The position numbers were made by a program, and so were the translations under genes. Shown one piece after another: positions 1-11,091 of a stretch of 64,000 bases of DNA. The notes under the pieces are model-generated. The model searched no databases. It saw nothing but the letters and a program-made list of their open reading frames with translations, and was not told where the DNA came from. The stretch covers positions 60,024,338-60,088,337 of the forward strand of contig NC_087064.1 in the NCBI RefSeq assembly GCF_963678635.1, read 5' to 3'. Origin of the DNA: Symsagittifera roscoffensis. Its lineage: Eukaryota > Xenacoelomorpha > Acoela > Convolutidae. Every line of letters begins with the position of its first letter. The stretch's first letter is position 1.

Positions 1-1218
1 TCTGCTCCATGGTCGCTTCAAAAATCTGAAAACCATTAGCCACCAATGAAGCCGGTCGGACAGATGCTATTAACCTGCCAATGAATTCTCAAGATGTTAT
101 GCCACCACTAAACACGTTCTTTCAGACAATCGTATGTTGAGTCATCGGTATTTTGTAAGAAAAATAGTTACAGAAATAGTCAGATTGACCTTTCTTGAAG
201 CCTTTAGAATGTGAACGTTATAAGATATTTAACGCTTTGGTTTTTATGCTTTAGTTAACCAGTATAGGCCCAGTATAATACATTAAAGTATCTCGACTAC
301 ACCAGCACGCAATTGAAATCGATTAGAGAACTAGATTCGTAGAAGCCTTGTCGGAACGACAATCCCACAAAACTGATTGGTGTAATTTAATGTTTAATTA
401 AACGACGATGTTTCGAGAAAAAAATTAACAATTGAATTTGGTTACAGAACGGGAGAGCTTAATTAGATAGCGTAAGAGGCTTTGAACAAACATCTCATAG
501 ACTGTTTCAGAAGTTTTAAACACTCACTGCAAAGATAGAGAAACAGATTGATATTTTATATTTAACTTAACATATCAAATCTTTTTACGAACACGCAATC
601 TAATTTTTTGAATTGGACATTATCATTTACGAGAATCTGTGATGATAATTGAGATTTTTTACATCCTCTATCAACAAAACTGTGTGGAAAGGGCAAAGGT
701 GAAGTTAAATAAAGCGGGAGCAGGCCAACATATAAAACGCAGTAACCAAATTTGAACAAGCCGTATTATAGATTTCGAAAAATCGGTGAGTAATCTAAAA
801 CTGAAAGGTATTCCAGAAACCAAACGTTTGAGCATAATAGAAAACTTTCTCTGATTGATATAATACTAATAGTTCAAGACAACATGTTCAATTTTACACA
901 GAGTTTATAAATTATTGATTTGATCGATAATTATTTCTAGGGTCAAATGAAATCTTGCATCACAGCATGTTAAGGACTCAGCACAAGTGTTTGTGTAAGG
1001 GTTAGGAGGATGATATTTTGTAGTAAGTAATTGGATCTTCACATTAAATAATCAAATTTTCCATAGTAACAAGAAAGATTCATTTCAAGTCATTGAATAG
1101 TTTGTTAATATTTTTCACATACAAAATAGATAGGCGGCCGGGCGGATTTCAATCGCAGCAGCAAATGTGTCATTCGGTGTCTTCACTTAGAATCAGAGTA
1201 ATCAGGTACAAACATACA

Positions 1219-1258
1219 GCAGGTGAGGGGTGATCACGTGATCCATCGCATCACCTGC
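1219..1258. other. Nested palindromes with three E-boxes
   Basis: An 8-bp inverted repeat (GCAGGTGA at 1219-1226, TCACCTGC at 1251-1258) encloses a perfect 12-bp palindrome, GATCACGTGATC, at 1232-1243. Each part contains a CANNTG E-box: CAGGTG, CACGTG and CACCTG. It could be a binding site for bHLH or zinc-finger E-box factors, or a hairpin in the hnRNP K 3' UTR. The function is inference. Confidence 0.4.
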
Positions 1259-1474
1259 CTCTGTTTCCCCCTGTGTGGTGGCCACCGCCTCCTCCTCCAC
1301 CCCCTCGCTGCTGATTCCCACGCTCAAAACGAGAATTATCCGCTTTCACGCTGAAACGAAGAATTTAACTCACGAGTTTGTACTTCTCATGTTACTCCGT
1401 TTTCGATTTTGTAAAATGAGGTTCAACAAACTTTTTAAGATCCACAAAAGTGTAATCAAATTGTACCTCAATTG

Positions 1475-1480
1475 TTTATT
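1475..1480 (-). promoter_or_regulatory. Candidate poly(A) signal of hnRNP K
   Basis: TTTATT on the plus strand reads AATAAA on the minus strand, about 265 nt past the hnRNP K stop. The spacing suits a short 3' UTR, but the hexamer is common in AT-rich DNA. Confidence 0.3.
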
Positions 1481-1743
1481 TTGAAAAATATATAGCCCTG
1501 GGATATATGGGTAAATGGATAACCGTCACAAGGTTGGTAGTTCGAGACAAAACGTGCTCGTTACTCGAGGCAGCGTTTCATAGCCCAGAAAACTTACCAA
1601 AAAAAGCATAGAGGTCTTAATACGGGGAACAAGGAAGGTTCTCAGCAAAGAACTGAAAAGCTCATGAATAGTTTTTTCCTTCATAAATGGCCTTGATAGT
1701 CAGTTTCCAATTAAAATTTAATACAACCAAACTTGGGAGATTG

Positions 1744-4700
1744 TCAAAAAGCAATGTTACCCATAAGGAAAGACTGACCATCTTGCACTAACCTCTGTTG
1801 CATCAAATATTGAGCGAACTGAATTTGCTGGTCTGTTCCAGTAATCGTTATAATTCTCATTCCCCTTATGCTTTCTGGACTTCTGCCGTCATCTATTTTG
1901 ATATTGCAGCCAGATCTCTCTCTAACCCGGTTGATCGTAGCTCCCTTCGGACCAATCACAGCACCTGCGTCCTCATTTTTAATTGAAACCTTCATCGTCC
2001 TCGTGTCGTCACCTCCGTCCATGGCAAACTCTGGGCCCCCTTGACGGAACGACTGGGGACCTCCGTACGATTGAAAACCATGGGGTGCGCCACCACTCAT
2101 AGAATGCCCGGGTGAGAATTCATTGAAGGTTCCAAAAGCGCCTGGTCCCATAGGTGAAGGATTATCCATGACATCCATTTGAGGCATCGACCTACCACTG
2201 CCTGATCCGCGGCCTCCATGTCCATGACTACCCCCGCTGTTTCTCTGATGTCTCTCAGGTCGCCGGTCTTGGAACCCCGCATCGCCTGATCCTCCATAAC
2301 CCCCGTGGTGGCCGCGCCCCCCTGAATTTCGCGAGGATGCGCCTCCCATAGATCCACCTGACATTCTAGGCTGTATTTCCGTTTCGGGAAAATCTGGCGA
2401 CGCTGTTTTGTTTGGGTCATAGTACACCGGTTCTTTTTGAGGTCTTGTCTAAACCATAATCAAGACAATGAAATTGCATAACTTCAAGATGCGCGATTGT
2501 TTTTGCAACCATTGAAAATGGGGAGGAACTTTGTCTTAAGCTGTTTTTTTTTCAATTTTATTGTTTTCCTCACAAGTCAGTTAGCCCGAATAATCATCAG
2601 AATCGGTCGAGCGTTATATCATATTAAAGCCCTTTTTGTCGTAATTTGAACATTAAAAAATCAGTATCGACAAAAACCGGTGGAAAATTTTTGAATTAAG
2701 TTTTATTTCGTGCAAAAAAGCAAGCGAGCATGCTTATTTTAAGAGAATGAGTCGTTTAACTTTTATTTAAGCCCCGAAAATTTTGTTTTACTCCAGTTTT
2801 AAACGCCTTATTAGGAACAAAAAACAAAATGTTGTCCAATATGCTTAATTTACCACTAGCGTGTAACGCATCTCCGGTGCTTTTAATTTTTTTGACAACT
2901 CATGAAAAACCGCAGATATTGGAAACAAGATCCGCAACCTTTTAGTGTACTCTGACTGCACCCACATACAGGGTTGGTAATTTCAAATTTTATAATTTTT
3001 TAAATTCCAATTTTGAAAAACCATAAAGTGTCATCTCGAAAACTTAATGGGCCTCTAGAAAAATTTGGCGGCAAGATTTGCAACCACTGAGAGTCCCTGA
3101 GAGCACCCTACTATAGGGTTGGTAAATTCAAATTTAATGAGTTTTTTAAACCTAGTTTCCCGAAAAAAAATATTTAAAAAAATCATTTAAAAAACGTCAT
3201 TTCTCGGAAACTAAAAGGATTTGAGCATTCATATTTAGAGGCAAGATTCGAGACGGCAAGATTCATTCATATTTAGAGGCAAGAAGTTCTTTGAGAAATT
3301 TTGGAAAAATCAAAAAACATCACATCTTGGAAACTAAAAGCATTTCAGCAGTCGCATTTGGCAAGATTTGCAACCACTGAGAGTCCCTGAGAGCACCCTA
3401 CTATAGGGTTGGTAAATTCAAATTTAATGAGTTTTTTAAACCTAGTTTCCCGAAAAAAAATATTTAAAAAACGTCATTTCTCGGAAACTAAAAGGATTTG
3501 AGCATTCATATTTAGAGGCAAGATTCGAGACGGCAAGATTCATTCATATTTAGAGGCAAGAAGTTCTTTGAGAAATTTTGGAAAAATCAAAAAACATCAC
3601 ATCTTGGAAACTAAAAGCATTTCAGCAGTCGCATTTGGCAAGATTTGTAACTTCTGAGAGTACCCTGACAGCACCCAACTACAGGGTTGTGAATTTCAAA
3701 TTTTGAAAATTAATTTAGGTTTTGTGAAATTTTTTTAAAATCACAAAAAACATCATATCTCGAAAACTACAAGGATTGGAACAGTCATATTTAGAGGCAA
3801 GATTTGCAATCCCTTAGAATAACCTTACAGCACCCAACTACAGGGCTCGGAATTTCAAATTTTGGAAAAAAAATCGATTTTCTGAAAATTTTGAAAAAAT
3901 CACAAGAAACGTCATATCTCGAAAACTACAAGGATTTGATCAATCATTTTTCGAGGCAAGATTTGCAACATCCTAGAGTACCCTGAGAGCACCCAACTAC
4001 AGGGTTGTGAATTTCAAACTTTGAAAAAATTAATTTAGGTTTTCTGAAATTTTTTTAAAAACACGAAAAACGTCATATCTCGAAAATTATAAGGATTTCA
4101 GCAGTCATATTTGGAGGCAAGATTTGCAATCCTTGAGAGTACTCTGACAGCACCCAACTGCAGGGCTGGGAACTTTTTTGTAAATTATTTTGTAATTTGG
4201 GCTTTCTGAAAATTTTTGAAAAAAATCACAAAAATCCTTTTTATCTCGTAAACTAAAGGAATTTGGGCATTCAAAATTGGAGGCCAAATTCGCAAGCTCT
4301 TGGGGAATCCGGATAGCGTCCCAATATTGGGCTGCTTAGTTTAAACTCGTTAAAATAACTACTTAAAACAAACTGGAAAATCGAAAAAAAAATTCTTAAC
4401 CATTACAATATACCATTTAGCTTAAACGTGGAAAAATTCTTTCGTTAAACATGCAAAAATAGTACGTTGAAAAAAGCTTAAACATGGCAAGATAGTGATG
4501 CCCGCATTTAAATAATTTACAATAACATAAAATGGTTGATTGACTTGGAACTTTAAGGCAAATATGTAGAGAAAGACAACTTCCAACGTCGTAATTAATT
4601 TGACAATTCTACAGCTTATGCCTGTTGAGCTCAGCTGGAAATTGCTGTCATATACAATTCCAAAAATTTTCAATCCTCCGCTCAGTTTATGCCTTCACCA

Positions 4701-7509
4701 TTAGCACGGACACACGGAAATATATTATCGCCCTTTAAACGACGTAATACAAGGCGACTGAACCGAGGTAACAGAAGCCGGAAACTTCAGCATCAAAAAA
4801 GAAAATTAAATGAAACCGTTGAATTAGTTAGTAATTTCACAAAAAAAACTTTAAAAAAACGGGCATTTAAAATTGGACCAAGCTAAAAAAAATATGTCTG
4901 CTGGCTAAAAAATAGTTAACGAAATTATCAAGTGATTCTGTTAGACAAGTCGTTAATCACAAAAAATCTTATGTTCGAAAAAAATTGATAAGGCTAGCTA
5001 TTCGCAAACATATTGAACCATCATATTAAGTAACAAAGCCAATATAATATAGTCCACAACTCTTAGCCAGAAAACATCAACCTAAAAAGTTTTACCTCTG
5101 TTGTCAAAGTTGTAACCACAAGAATAGATAATTTTCAATGAGAACGGATATTTAAACTTCAAATATGCCCAAAAAACTATTCGACAGAATTGACTCAAAA
5201 TAGAAATTCAGAAGTCATGATGTCTGCAATGAATCTTAATTTAGGCGGGTTAATTACAGAAAAAAGCCCAGTATCCGAGTTGATAAAACTTGCTGTATCT
5301 TCGCGATAGCTTAGTTTGATGTGAAAAACAGACTGACTGGTTAAATCTGATTTGTTCTGGTAATATATATTTAGCGGTAATTTACAAGCGATCAATCATT
5401 GAAATCAAGTGTGAATTTAGGTTAAATATTTTGTCATTTAAATCAACAATATGTTTTAGAGATTAGAAACTTGCAAATAGCAAATTAAGAGAATTCCGTA
5501 ATAAACATGAAAAACAGCCAACTGACGATTGGAAAAGAACAATGAACGCAGAAACAAAAAAACTAACTTATTTTTGATAAAATCTCAGCCTTCGAAAAAT
5601 AGATAGCATTAAACCTCTACAGCAGCTCTACAAAGTGCAATATTACAAAGTGCAATAAGCAGCTCTAGAGCAGCTCTACAAAGTGCAATATTACAAATTA
5701 GAAAAAATCCTCGAATTAGCTAAAATTGGTTCATCTCTGAGATTCGAACCTGCCACCTCGCGATTAAGCATCTCGCACACTAATTACTAAGCCACGGAAG
5801 CTTAATAGGCAACATTAACCACTCAGTCACAGTGAACATAGCCGACTGACAGTTGGAAAATAGTCATCAACGCAACGAAACTAAAAAAAAACGACTTGTT
5901 TTCAAAAATCTTTACTTTTAAATTTCGAAAAAATAGATGGCTTAAAGCTCTTTGAATTTGTAGAACAATTTGTGATGGACATTTGAAAAACAAAATTAAC
6001 CCAATTTGAGAAAACTGGATCAATAAGTAAAACTTTTTTCGCTGTGAAATTTGATAATTAATTTCCATTTCCGAAATTAGAAGTCGATCATGTTTTTCGG
6101 GACCTTTACACTTTTCCTGTTCGATAGTGGAGTTTGCCTTCCTTTAAGCAATAGAAATGAACTGAACTTAAAAAGAAATCATCACAAGTCAAACCGCGAA
6201 AAATCAAACCTGAAAAAAATATTGATCATCGGCACTACTGCTGATAAATATGAGCACCATCAAAATATAATGGATAAACATCTGAAACAAATACTGTTAA
6301 CAATACATAAGGACAATTTAGAACTCACCGCAGAAGATTCTTGTACGATCTCTAGGATTCGTTTGACCACTTCTACAAGCACTTCAGGTGTACCATTTAT
6401 TCTGAAAACTCTTTCGTGGCTGAAAGGGCAGCAGTCTTCGTACACTTTAATACTTGCTCCAGTATCCTATAAATAAACGTTATGATGACCACAAAATCTG
6501 AGAGTAGAATTGAGAACTGATTAGATACTAGCCTCTCGAAGAGCTTTAATCTTTGTTCCAGAGGATCCCATTATTGCACCGACGAAACCAGCCAAGACAA
6601 GCATCCGCAGCTCGGCGTCGAAATTGAGATCATCAAAATTTTTATACTGAAACAGATGTGAAAATATTGTATAAAATTTTTGAACTATATTATTATTCTC
6701 TTGCAACTGAAAAGGCTTCAATGTCAGGCTTCAATCTAATTTAGCTTTCTGAGTTCACAAACAAACTAACATCTTCGAATAAAGGCAAGATTTCTAATAT
6801 TATCCCACAAATTTTGTCAATTTCGCCTTTGATCATCAGAACCCTAAAACACATCATTGGGTGACCAAGTATACGACTCATTATTTTCAATTTGTATCAC
6901 AGTATGCTACCTTTCTGGAGACTTGGAATCGGGAATAGACATATTGACAGAATACTAAACAAAGAAAAGTTTAACATCGGTCCACCATTTTTCAATTAAC
7001 GATGCGTGGAAAAAAACTTACTTCGGCTCGCAGCCGTTTAATGTTCTCGCCACCTTTACCAATTATTGCACCCGCGTCCTGCAAGAGTAAAAAAACATAA
7101 TACACAAGAGGCATAAACTGCAAACGATCGAGCTGTATATACACTCACCGAAGTTTTTATGATGGCCCGAAACATGGGAATATCATCCGACGAATTGAAC
7201 ATGTTGTCGACACTAGACTTCCGCCTTTTCACTCGAGAAAAATTTGAATTGTCAAAGGATTCTTCTTTAATGGCTCTTCTTTTGTTGCCTATAACCGAAC
7301 ATTTTTCGGAGTATATCTAGAGAGATCGATCGATAGCTAACAAGGGTGAATAAGAATGGGGTGAATAAAAATTAGAGGACTTAGAGGAATTATTCACGAT
7401 TTGATAGTACCTTATATTGGGAAATGACAAGTTTGAATTAAAGAGAATAACTTTCTCTTTGGGAACTCAAAGGACTCAGATGGTTACACTCACCAGAACC
7501 ATAGGACAT
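1744..7509 (-). CDS. HNRNPK: hnRNP K-like protein, three KH domains, eight coding exons
   Basis: Nuclear poly(C)-binding RNA-binding protein. Members of this family act in splicing, mRNA stability, translation and transcription. I assembled coding exons 7494-7509, 7149-7288, 7022-7078, 6911-6954, 6771-6843, 6533-6646, 6329-6466 and 1744-2448. All phases join, giving 1287 nt and a 428-residue protein. KH1 (about 45-110) has the loop GKGG at 59-62, KH2 (about 121-194) has GSSG at 137-140, and KH3 (about 344-415) has GPKG at 360-363. A basic NLS-like patch (VKRRKSS) lies near residue 25, and a Gly/Arg/Ser-rich linker joins KH2 to KH3 as in hnRNP K. The start ATG at 7507-7509 gives a 16-nt first coding exon that splices in frame. 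Introns are 66-124 bp except the first (205 bp) and the last (3.9 kb, repeat filled). One junction needs a GC donor. PCBP is the alternative, but the large KH2-KH3 linker favours hnRNP K. Confidence 0.9.
2853..2883 (-). mobile_element. Helitron-type 3' terminus (minus strand) in the last hnRNP K intron
   Basis: Read on the minus strand, an imperfect short hairpin (GCACC, loop GGA, GATGC) is followed 8 nt later by CTAG and then T. This is the layout of canonical Helitron 3' ends: a hairpin, then CTRR, inserted before T. A near-identical terminus with a perfect hairpin occurs at 32473-32500. The element would extend toward higher coordinates and could include the tandem repeats there. No 5' TC end or Rep/helicase gene was found, so at most this is a non-autonomous copy. 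Confidence 0.45.
2960..4335. repeat. Diverged tandem repeat block, units about 150-290 bp
   Basis: The phrase gcaagatttgcaa...gagagtaccct...agcacccaactacagggttg recurs at about 2945, 3071, 3361, 3638, 3800, 3957, 4120 and 4290. Between copies lie A/T-rich segments with catatctcgaaaactacaagga. Two units, starting at 3071 and 3361, are almost identical over roughly 280 bp and differ mainly by a 13-nt deletion, so they are a recent duplication. The block sits in the last hnRNP K intron next to a Helitron-like end. Internal minisatellites are common in non-autonomous Helitrons. Confidence 0.75.
4336..5514. other. Intronic sequence, nothing recognised
   Basis: AT-rich DNA in the last hnRNP K intron. 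A 65-codon open frame at 4689-4886 is very basic and matches nothing I know. I do not call it a gene. Confidence 0.5.
5515..5950. repeat. Diverged direct repeat pair with short tandem copies between
   Basis: About 110 bp starting with a cagccaactgacgattgg-like phrase at 5515 recurs, diverged, at about 5830-5950. Between them a 29-bp phrase beginning agcagctctacaaagtgc occurs at about 5621 and again at about 5671. The layout may reflect a small non-autonomous element flanking the tRNA-like sequence at 5725-5801. Confidence 0.5.
5725..5801 (-). tRNA. tRNA-like sequence (pseudogene or SINE head)
   Basis: On the minus strand there is a perfect B-box, GGTTCGAATC (5741-5750), and an A-box-like stretch, TGGCTTAGTAATTAGTG (5778-5794), at normal spacing. 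The acceptor and T stems do not pair properly and the anticodon loop cannot be drawn with a standard U33. It is therefore more likely a tRNA pseudogene or the head of a tRNA-derived SINE than a working tRNA. Confidence 0.35.
6531..6532 (-). promoter_or_regulatory. Non-canonical GC splice donor in the KH2 coding region
   Basis: The exon ends ...CGAGAG and the intron starts GCTAGT. Joining to the TATAG acceptor at 6467-6468 keeps frame and gives KH2 its normal length through the RE-DTGAS-IKVYE segment. The nearest GT (7 nt further into the exon) joins in frame only to a weak internal AG and shortens the conserved helix by two residues. GC-AG introns are a known minor class. Confidence 0.5.
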
Positions 7510-7568
7510 TATTTTCTGGGAAGGGGAAAGGTGGAGGAACCTGCTTGAGGTTCAATTTATCAAATAGA

Positions 7569-7571
7569 TCT
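7569..7571 (-). promoter_or_regulatory. 3' splice site in the hnRNP K 5' UTR (cis intron or trans-splice acceptor)
   Basis: On the minus strand the sequence CAATTTTTCAG precedes a 60-nt stretch leading to the start codon at 7509. The acceptor consensus is strong. It may close a 5' UTR intron or accept a spliced leader; no matching donor was identified. Confidence 0.45.
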
Positions 7572-8499
7572 GAAAAATTGAACTAGAACTGAGAAAAATA
7601 TCTGTTATTATTCTCACGTTTTTAATTGAACAACCAAAATAAAAAATTTCAACCTTTTTCAGGTTGAACAATTCAACAAAAAACCAATGTGAAACCCACA
7701 AGAATTCAATGAACATGCAGCGAGAAGTCATTATTTAGAAGAAAGAACACTTCAATTACAGTACGATAGTCTAAGCATCAATACAGTAACAAATATTAGC
7801 GCGTTTCCCACTCATTGGCGCGTTTCCTCGATCACAAGTTCATTAAGTTGTTGGTCGGCATCAAAATAGTCGGTCATGTTCAATTCTTGACAAAAATCAA
7901 TCAGAATAAAAAAACTTTAATTGCCAGATGAAAACATTTATAACACAGAGGCGAAGCTGAGCTTCGCACCACTTGCTGTAGAACAAGTATAGGATTAAAA
8001 CAGCATGACGCTGAAGAAGTAGCAAAGAAGACTTCGAGCGAAAAAAAAATTGAAAAAGGAACTAGAAAAACAAAAATTTGAACATATAAAAAAAGTTGTT
8101 TTCAATGAATACTTTTTGTCTGAAATATATATCAAATTATCTGAAGAAGAAATCATTTTCAACGAAAAACCCAAATAAGACAACTGAACGTTAAAACTGC
8201 ATCGGAACAAAACTACGTAGAAGCAACAACACAACATTGCTTATTGCGAGAAGAATATTCGAATGCGTAATAACTCCGTGCTCATTAATCGACAATAAAA
8301 GAAATTTATTTCTGAAATTTGTATTTATAAAAAATTTCAAAAAATGCTACAAAAACTTCGAAAAACCATTTTAGCTCAATTACTTTAATGCCCTTTAGAC
8401 ACAAAGCAGATATAAAAATCAGAAAATGGTTTTATTTCTGAAAAATAAAACACTCGAATTAGACGACTGACTACAGTTGCAAAATTTATCATCACAATT
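7572..8499. other. Upstream flank of hnRNP K, no gene recognised
   Basis: Should hold the hnRNP K promoter and any first non-coding exon. A short direct repeat, gcgcgtttcc, occurs at about 7800 and 7818. From about 8200 onward the sequence may be decayed LINE DNA leading into the endonuclease fragment at 8500. Confidence 0.35.
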
Positions 8500-8670
8500 C
8501 TATAAGATCCAGAGTTTATACTAAGCAGAAAGGCGTCAAACTTTTTCAAAATTTCTGTTAACTAACGCATACGACTTAGTATGTATATCTGAAACCTGGC
8601 TCATTGACAATACACTAGACAGAGAACTCTTCCTCTTGGGTTATAACTGTTTTCGGGACAACAGAAAATC
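8500..8670 (+). pseudogene. LINE endonuclease fragment, left half
   Basis: Translation from about 8535 gives an apurinic-type endonuclease N-terminal segment with the hallmark ISETWL motif, ending at NRKS at 8669. The reading frame resumes at 10915 (NSNTTVHGG...) after the LTR insertion, so both halves are one LINE copy. Only this endonuclease portion is visible; the reverse transcriptase of this copy is missing. A jockey/CR1-type non-LTR element is likely. Confidence 0.7.
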
Positions 8671-10910
8671 TGTGCCATTCTGCCAGATGGCACAGCACAA
8701 CCTTCCGGCGACGTAAAAAAGAACGACTAAAGGCCTTATTGACGAAAAAGTATTGCGAAGGAGGGTCGGAATATTCTAGAATTTTTATTTTTAAAATTTC
8801 GATTGGAAGAAGAATATTTCTCAGAAATACATGTATATACAAAGACCTGTACCCTTACTTTGCCTGGTATTTGACGAAACATCAACACGGTTTTACTAAA
8901 GGTAGATCAGTTTTGACAAACATGCTCTCCTTCCTGAAAGAAATATATGAAGCGCTTGACAATGACTCAAACGCAGAAATTGTAGCAGTCTACACTGACT
9001 TTGCAAAAGCCTTTGATAAAGTTCCGCATTTTGATCTACTCAAGAAAGTTGCACTTATAGGAATAGGAGGCTGCATGTCAGAGGTACTCTATGACTATTT
9101 GAAAAACAGGAAACAGTTTGTACGAGTAGACAATATCAGCTCAAAAGTTTTAGAAGTCACTAGTGGTGTTCCCCAAGGATCACTTTTAGGACCACTGCTC
9201 TTTTGCATTTTTATTAACGACCTACCTGAAGTACTCAAATTCTCTGAACCATATATTTTTGCGGATGATCTTAAACTACTTTCCATCAAAAAAACATCAA
9301 TTGAAATTCAAGAAGATCTGGACAAAATTCAGCAGTGGGTAACTGAAAACAAAATGGAATTAGCACTAGATAAATGTGCAAAAGTAAGTTTTAGGGGCGG
9401 AGACGCCAACTCTATGCTTTTTGGTGTAGTGCTTGGAACATCGATGGTTGTGAAAGATCTGGGAATTTTTGTGTCGGGCGATTTAAGTTGGAAGGTACAC
9501 ATTGAAACAAGATTAAAGAAGGCAAACCAAGTACTGTACCTCCTGAGAAGAAACCTATCAGCAAAGATAAATACGTTTGTAAAGTTAGGCCTGTATAAGT
9601 CACTAATACTCCCAGTGTTATTATACGGACTCTCATGTACACATATATCGAGGGGGGATCAATTGCAGTTGGAGCGATTTCAAAAGAAAGCAATCCGGTG
9701 GATCACTGGAAATAAAACGGGAGTGTACATCAACGAACTACGCTTGCTAAACATTTTACCCCTGCCCATGTTCATCCAGCTAAATAACATCTTACTTCTT
9801 GCCAGTCTTGATTCTAATGAACGAAATGAAATAGTGTTAAACAGGCGAACCACACGGGCTAGAAATATAGAAATTTTTGAGATGCGAAAAGTGAGAACGG
9901 AAAAAGCGAGAAACGAATTTGTTTTCAGAACCAGTAGGATTGTAAATCGATTAGAACCATATATTCATTTTGATAAACGAATCGGCCTCAAGACGAGAAT
10001 TTTAAACACGATGTGGAAATTTGTAAACGAGAGATTTTCAGAAATGACAACGTGCACGTGGCAATTATTCTGTGATTGTATCACGTGCAGAAACAAGTGG
10101 ACATTGTTTTAGAGAAGACGCCGGGACCAAGACTCCCAACAGCAGTGCTGTGAATCCCCAACAACAACAACAACAACAACAACAAATACGAAAAACGGCC
10201 ATTTTGACTGAAAAAGTGACGAAAATAAGAACAACGACAGATATTGTGAAAAACAGTCGTACCAGAGACGGAAAATACGAAGCCTCTTATCGTGGCAACA
10301 ACGCACGATAAGACACTTGTCAACAGATATTGGTGGAGAAGGAGGCTTCAGTGGGGGAAGAAATATACCACGGGACCCTCCTGGGGCACAAATTGGAAGA
10401 GATAAGAGCGTTATCTCAGGAATATTACGGGAGCGGAGGCTTGGTCCCCCAGAGACTTTTCTATGTGAAGGGACTGTATAAACTAACTTTATAGCTACTG
10501 GAATGTCATAGATCTCTTAATTAACACCGTTATTGTTTGATATTTCAGAAAATGAGTAGCTAGAAAAAGGAAAAGGTCAATCCATCTCCAATGGATTTAA
10601 TATAAAACTGTCGCACAAAAACATGTAAAAAAGGTTGTTCGAGCCGTGTTTTTAATGACAATCACGTAGTCTGAGGATCCGAGACTCAGCTATGTGGTTG
10701 TGTTCGCATGTAAACGAAAGCTGATCAAAAGTCGTTTGACTGATGGCCTAAAAATGGTAACTTTTTACTTTGCCCTAGACAGACCAGAAAATCAACTGGC
10801 AAGGTCGAGACGGTGAAAAGCGAGTAGAATTAAGGTAACTGACGCCTGCCAGTCATTAATAGGTATTTTTTCTACGCTCCGTCGCTGTGTAGTATTTGGG
10901 CGAATGTTAC
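8671..10910 (+). mobile_element. Solo LTR of the E2 family, interrupted by a LINE fragment
   Basis: The sequence matches the E2 3' LTR (55115-55995) almost base for base. Without the inserted LINE (8831-10183 plus one 6-bp duplication) it is 881 bp, exactly the E2 LTR length. It starts TGTGCC and ends GTTAC. The flanking 4-bp AATC (8667-8670 and 10911-10914) is a target-site duplication, and removing LTR plus one AATC restores the LINE endonuclease frame. No internal gag-pol is present, so this is a solo LTR. Confidence 0.85.
8831..10183 (+). mobile_element. 5'-truncated LINE carrying a reverse transcriptase fragment
   Basis: Inserted in the solo LTR with a 6-bp duplication, AAATAC (8825-8830 and 10184-10189). 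The open frame to 10112 covers RT from the HGF..GRS and AVYTDFAKAFDKVPH segments through FADD (catalytic) and the thumb, plus a C-terminal Cys-rich tail. The 3' UTR ends in a (CAA)n tract at about 10158-10183, the usual microsatellite tail of CR1/jockey-group LINEs. The 5' half, including the endonuclease, is absent, as expected from incomplete reverse transcription. Confidence 0.85.
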
Positions 10911-11091
10911 AATCAAATTCTAACACAACTGTACATGGAGGCATTATGATTCGTGTAAAGGCTTCTTTTAAATCAGAGCAAGTGATCTTTAACACAAACG
11001 GCTCTGCAATTGGGTGCTACGTTATTGTAAAGAGTTGCATTTTACTTCAAATTTGTTGTTATATACCTCCTTCAAATATCATTACTATTGT
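10911..11091 (+). pseudogene. LINE endonuclease fragment, right half
   Basis: Continues the endonuclease frame broken at 8670 (GGIMIRVKASF ... CCYIPPSN), a typical endonuclease core segment. It ends where the E1 5' LTR begins at 11092. The same sequence, with about four differences over 170 bp, follows the E2 3' LTR at 55996. Confidence 0.75.

Larger units (their letters stand above)
1..1743. other. 3' flank of hnRNP K gene, no gene seen
   Basis: AT-rich sequence with only short, unconvincing open frames. It lies downstream of the minus-strand hnRNP K stop codon, so its right part should hold that gene's 3' UTR. The GC-rich patch at about 1185-1310 contains nested palindromes listed separately. 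I recognise no RNA gene or mobile element here. Confidence 0.5.

Noticed and set aside
4689-4886. Small basic protein gene in the hnRNP K intron
   Set aside because: Short, compositionally skewed, no homologue recognised and no gene signals.
5725-5801. Functional tRNA gene
   Set aside because: The B-box is perfect but the stems do not pair and no acceptable anticodon loop forms.
6090-6476. 128-codon plus-strand frame
   Set aside because: It runs antisense over hnRNP K exon 7, whose splice sites and KH2 coding are convincing.
8739-8830. Start of the RT protein at 8739
   Set aside because: These codons lie in the LTR left of the insertion point at 8830/8831; the LINE is 5'-truncated and has no own start.
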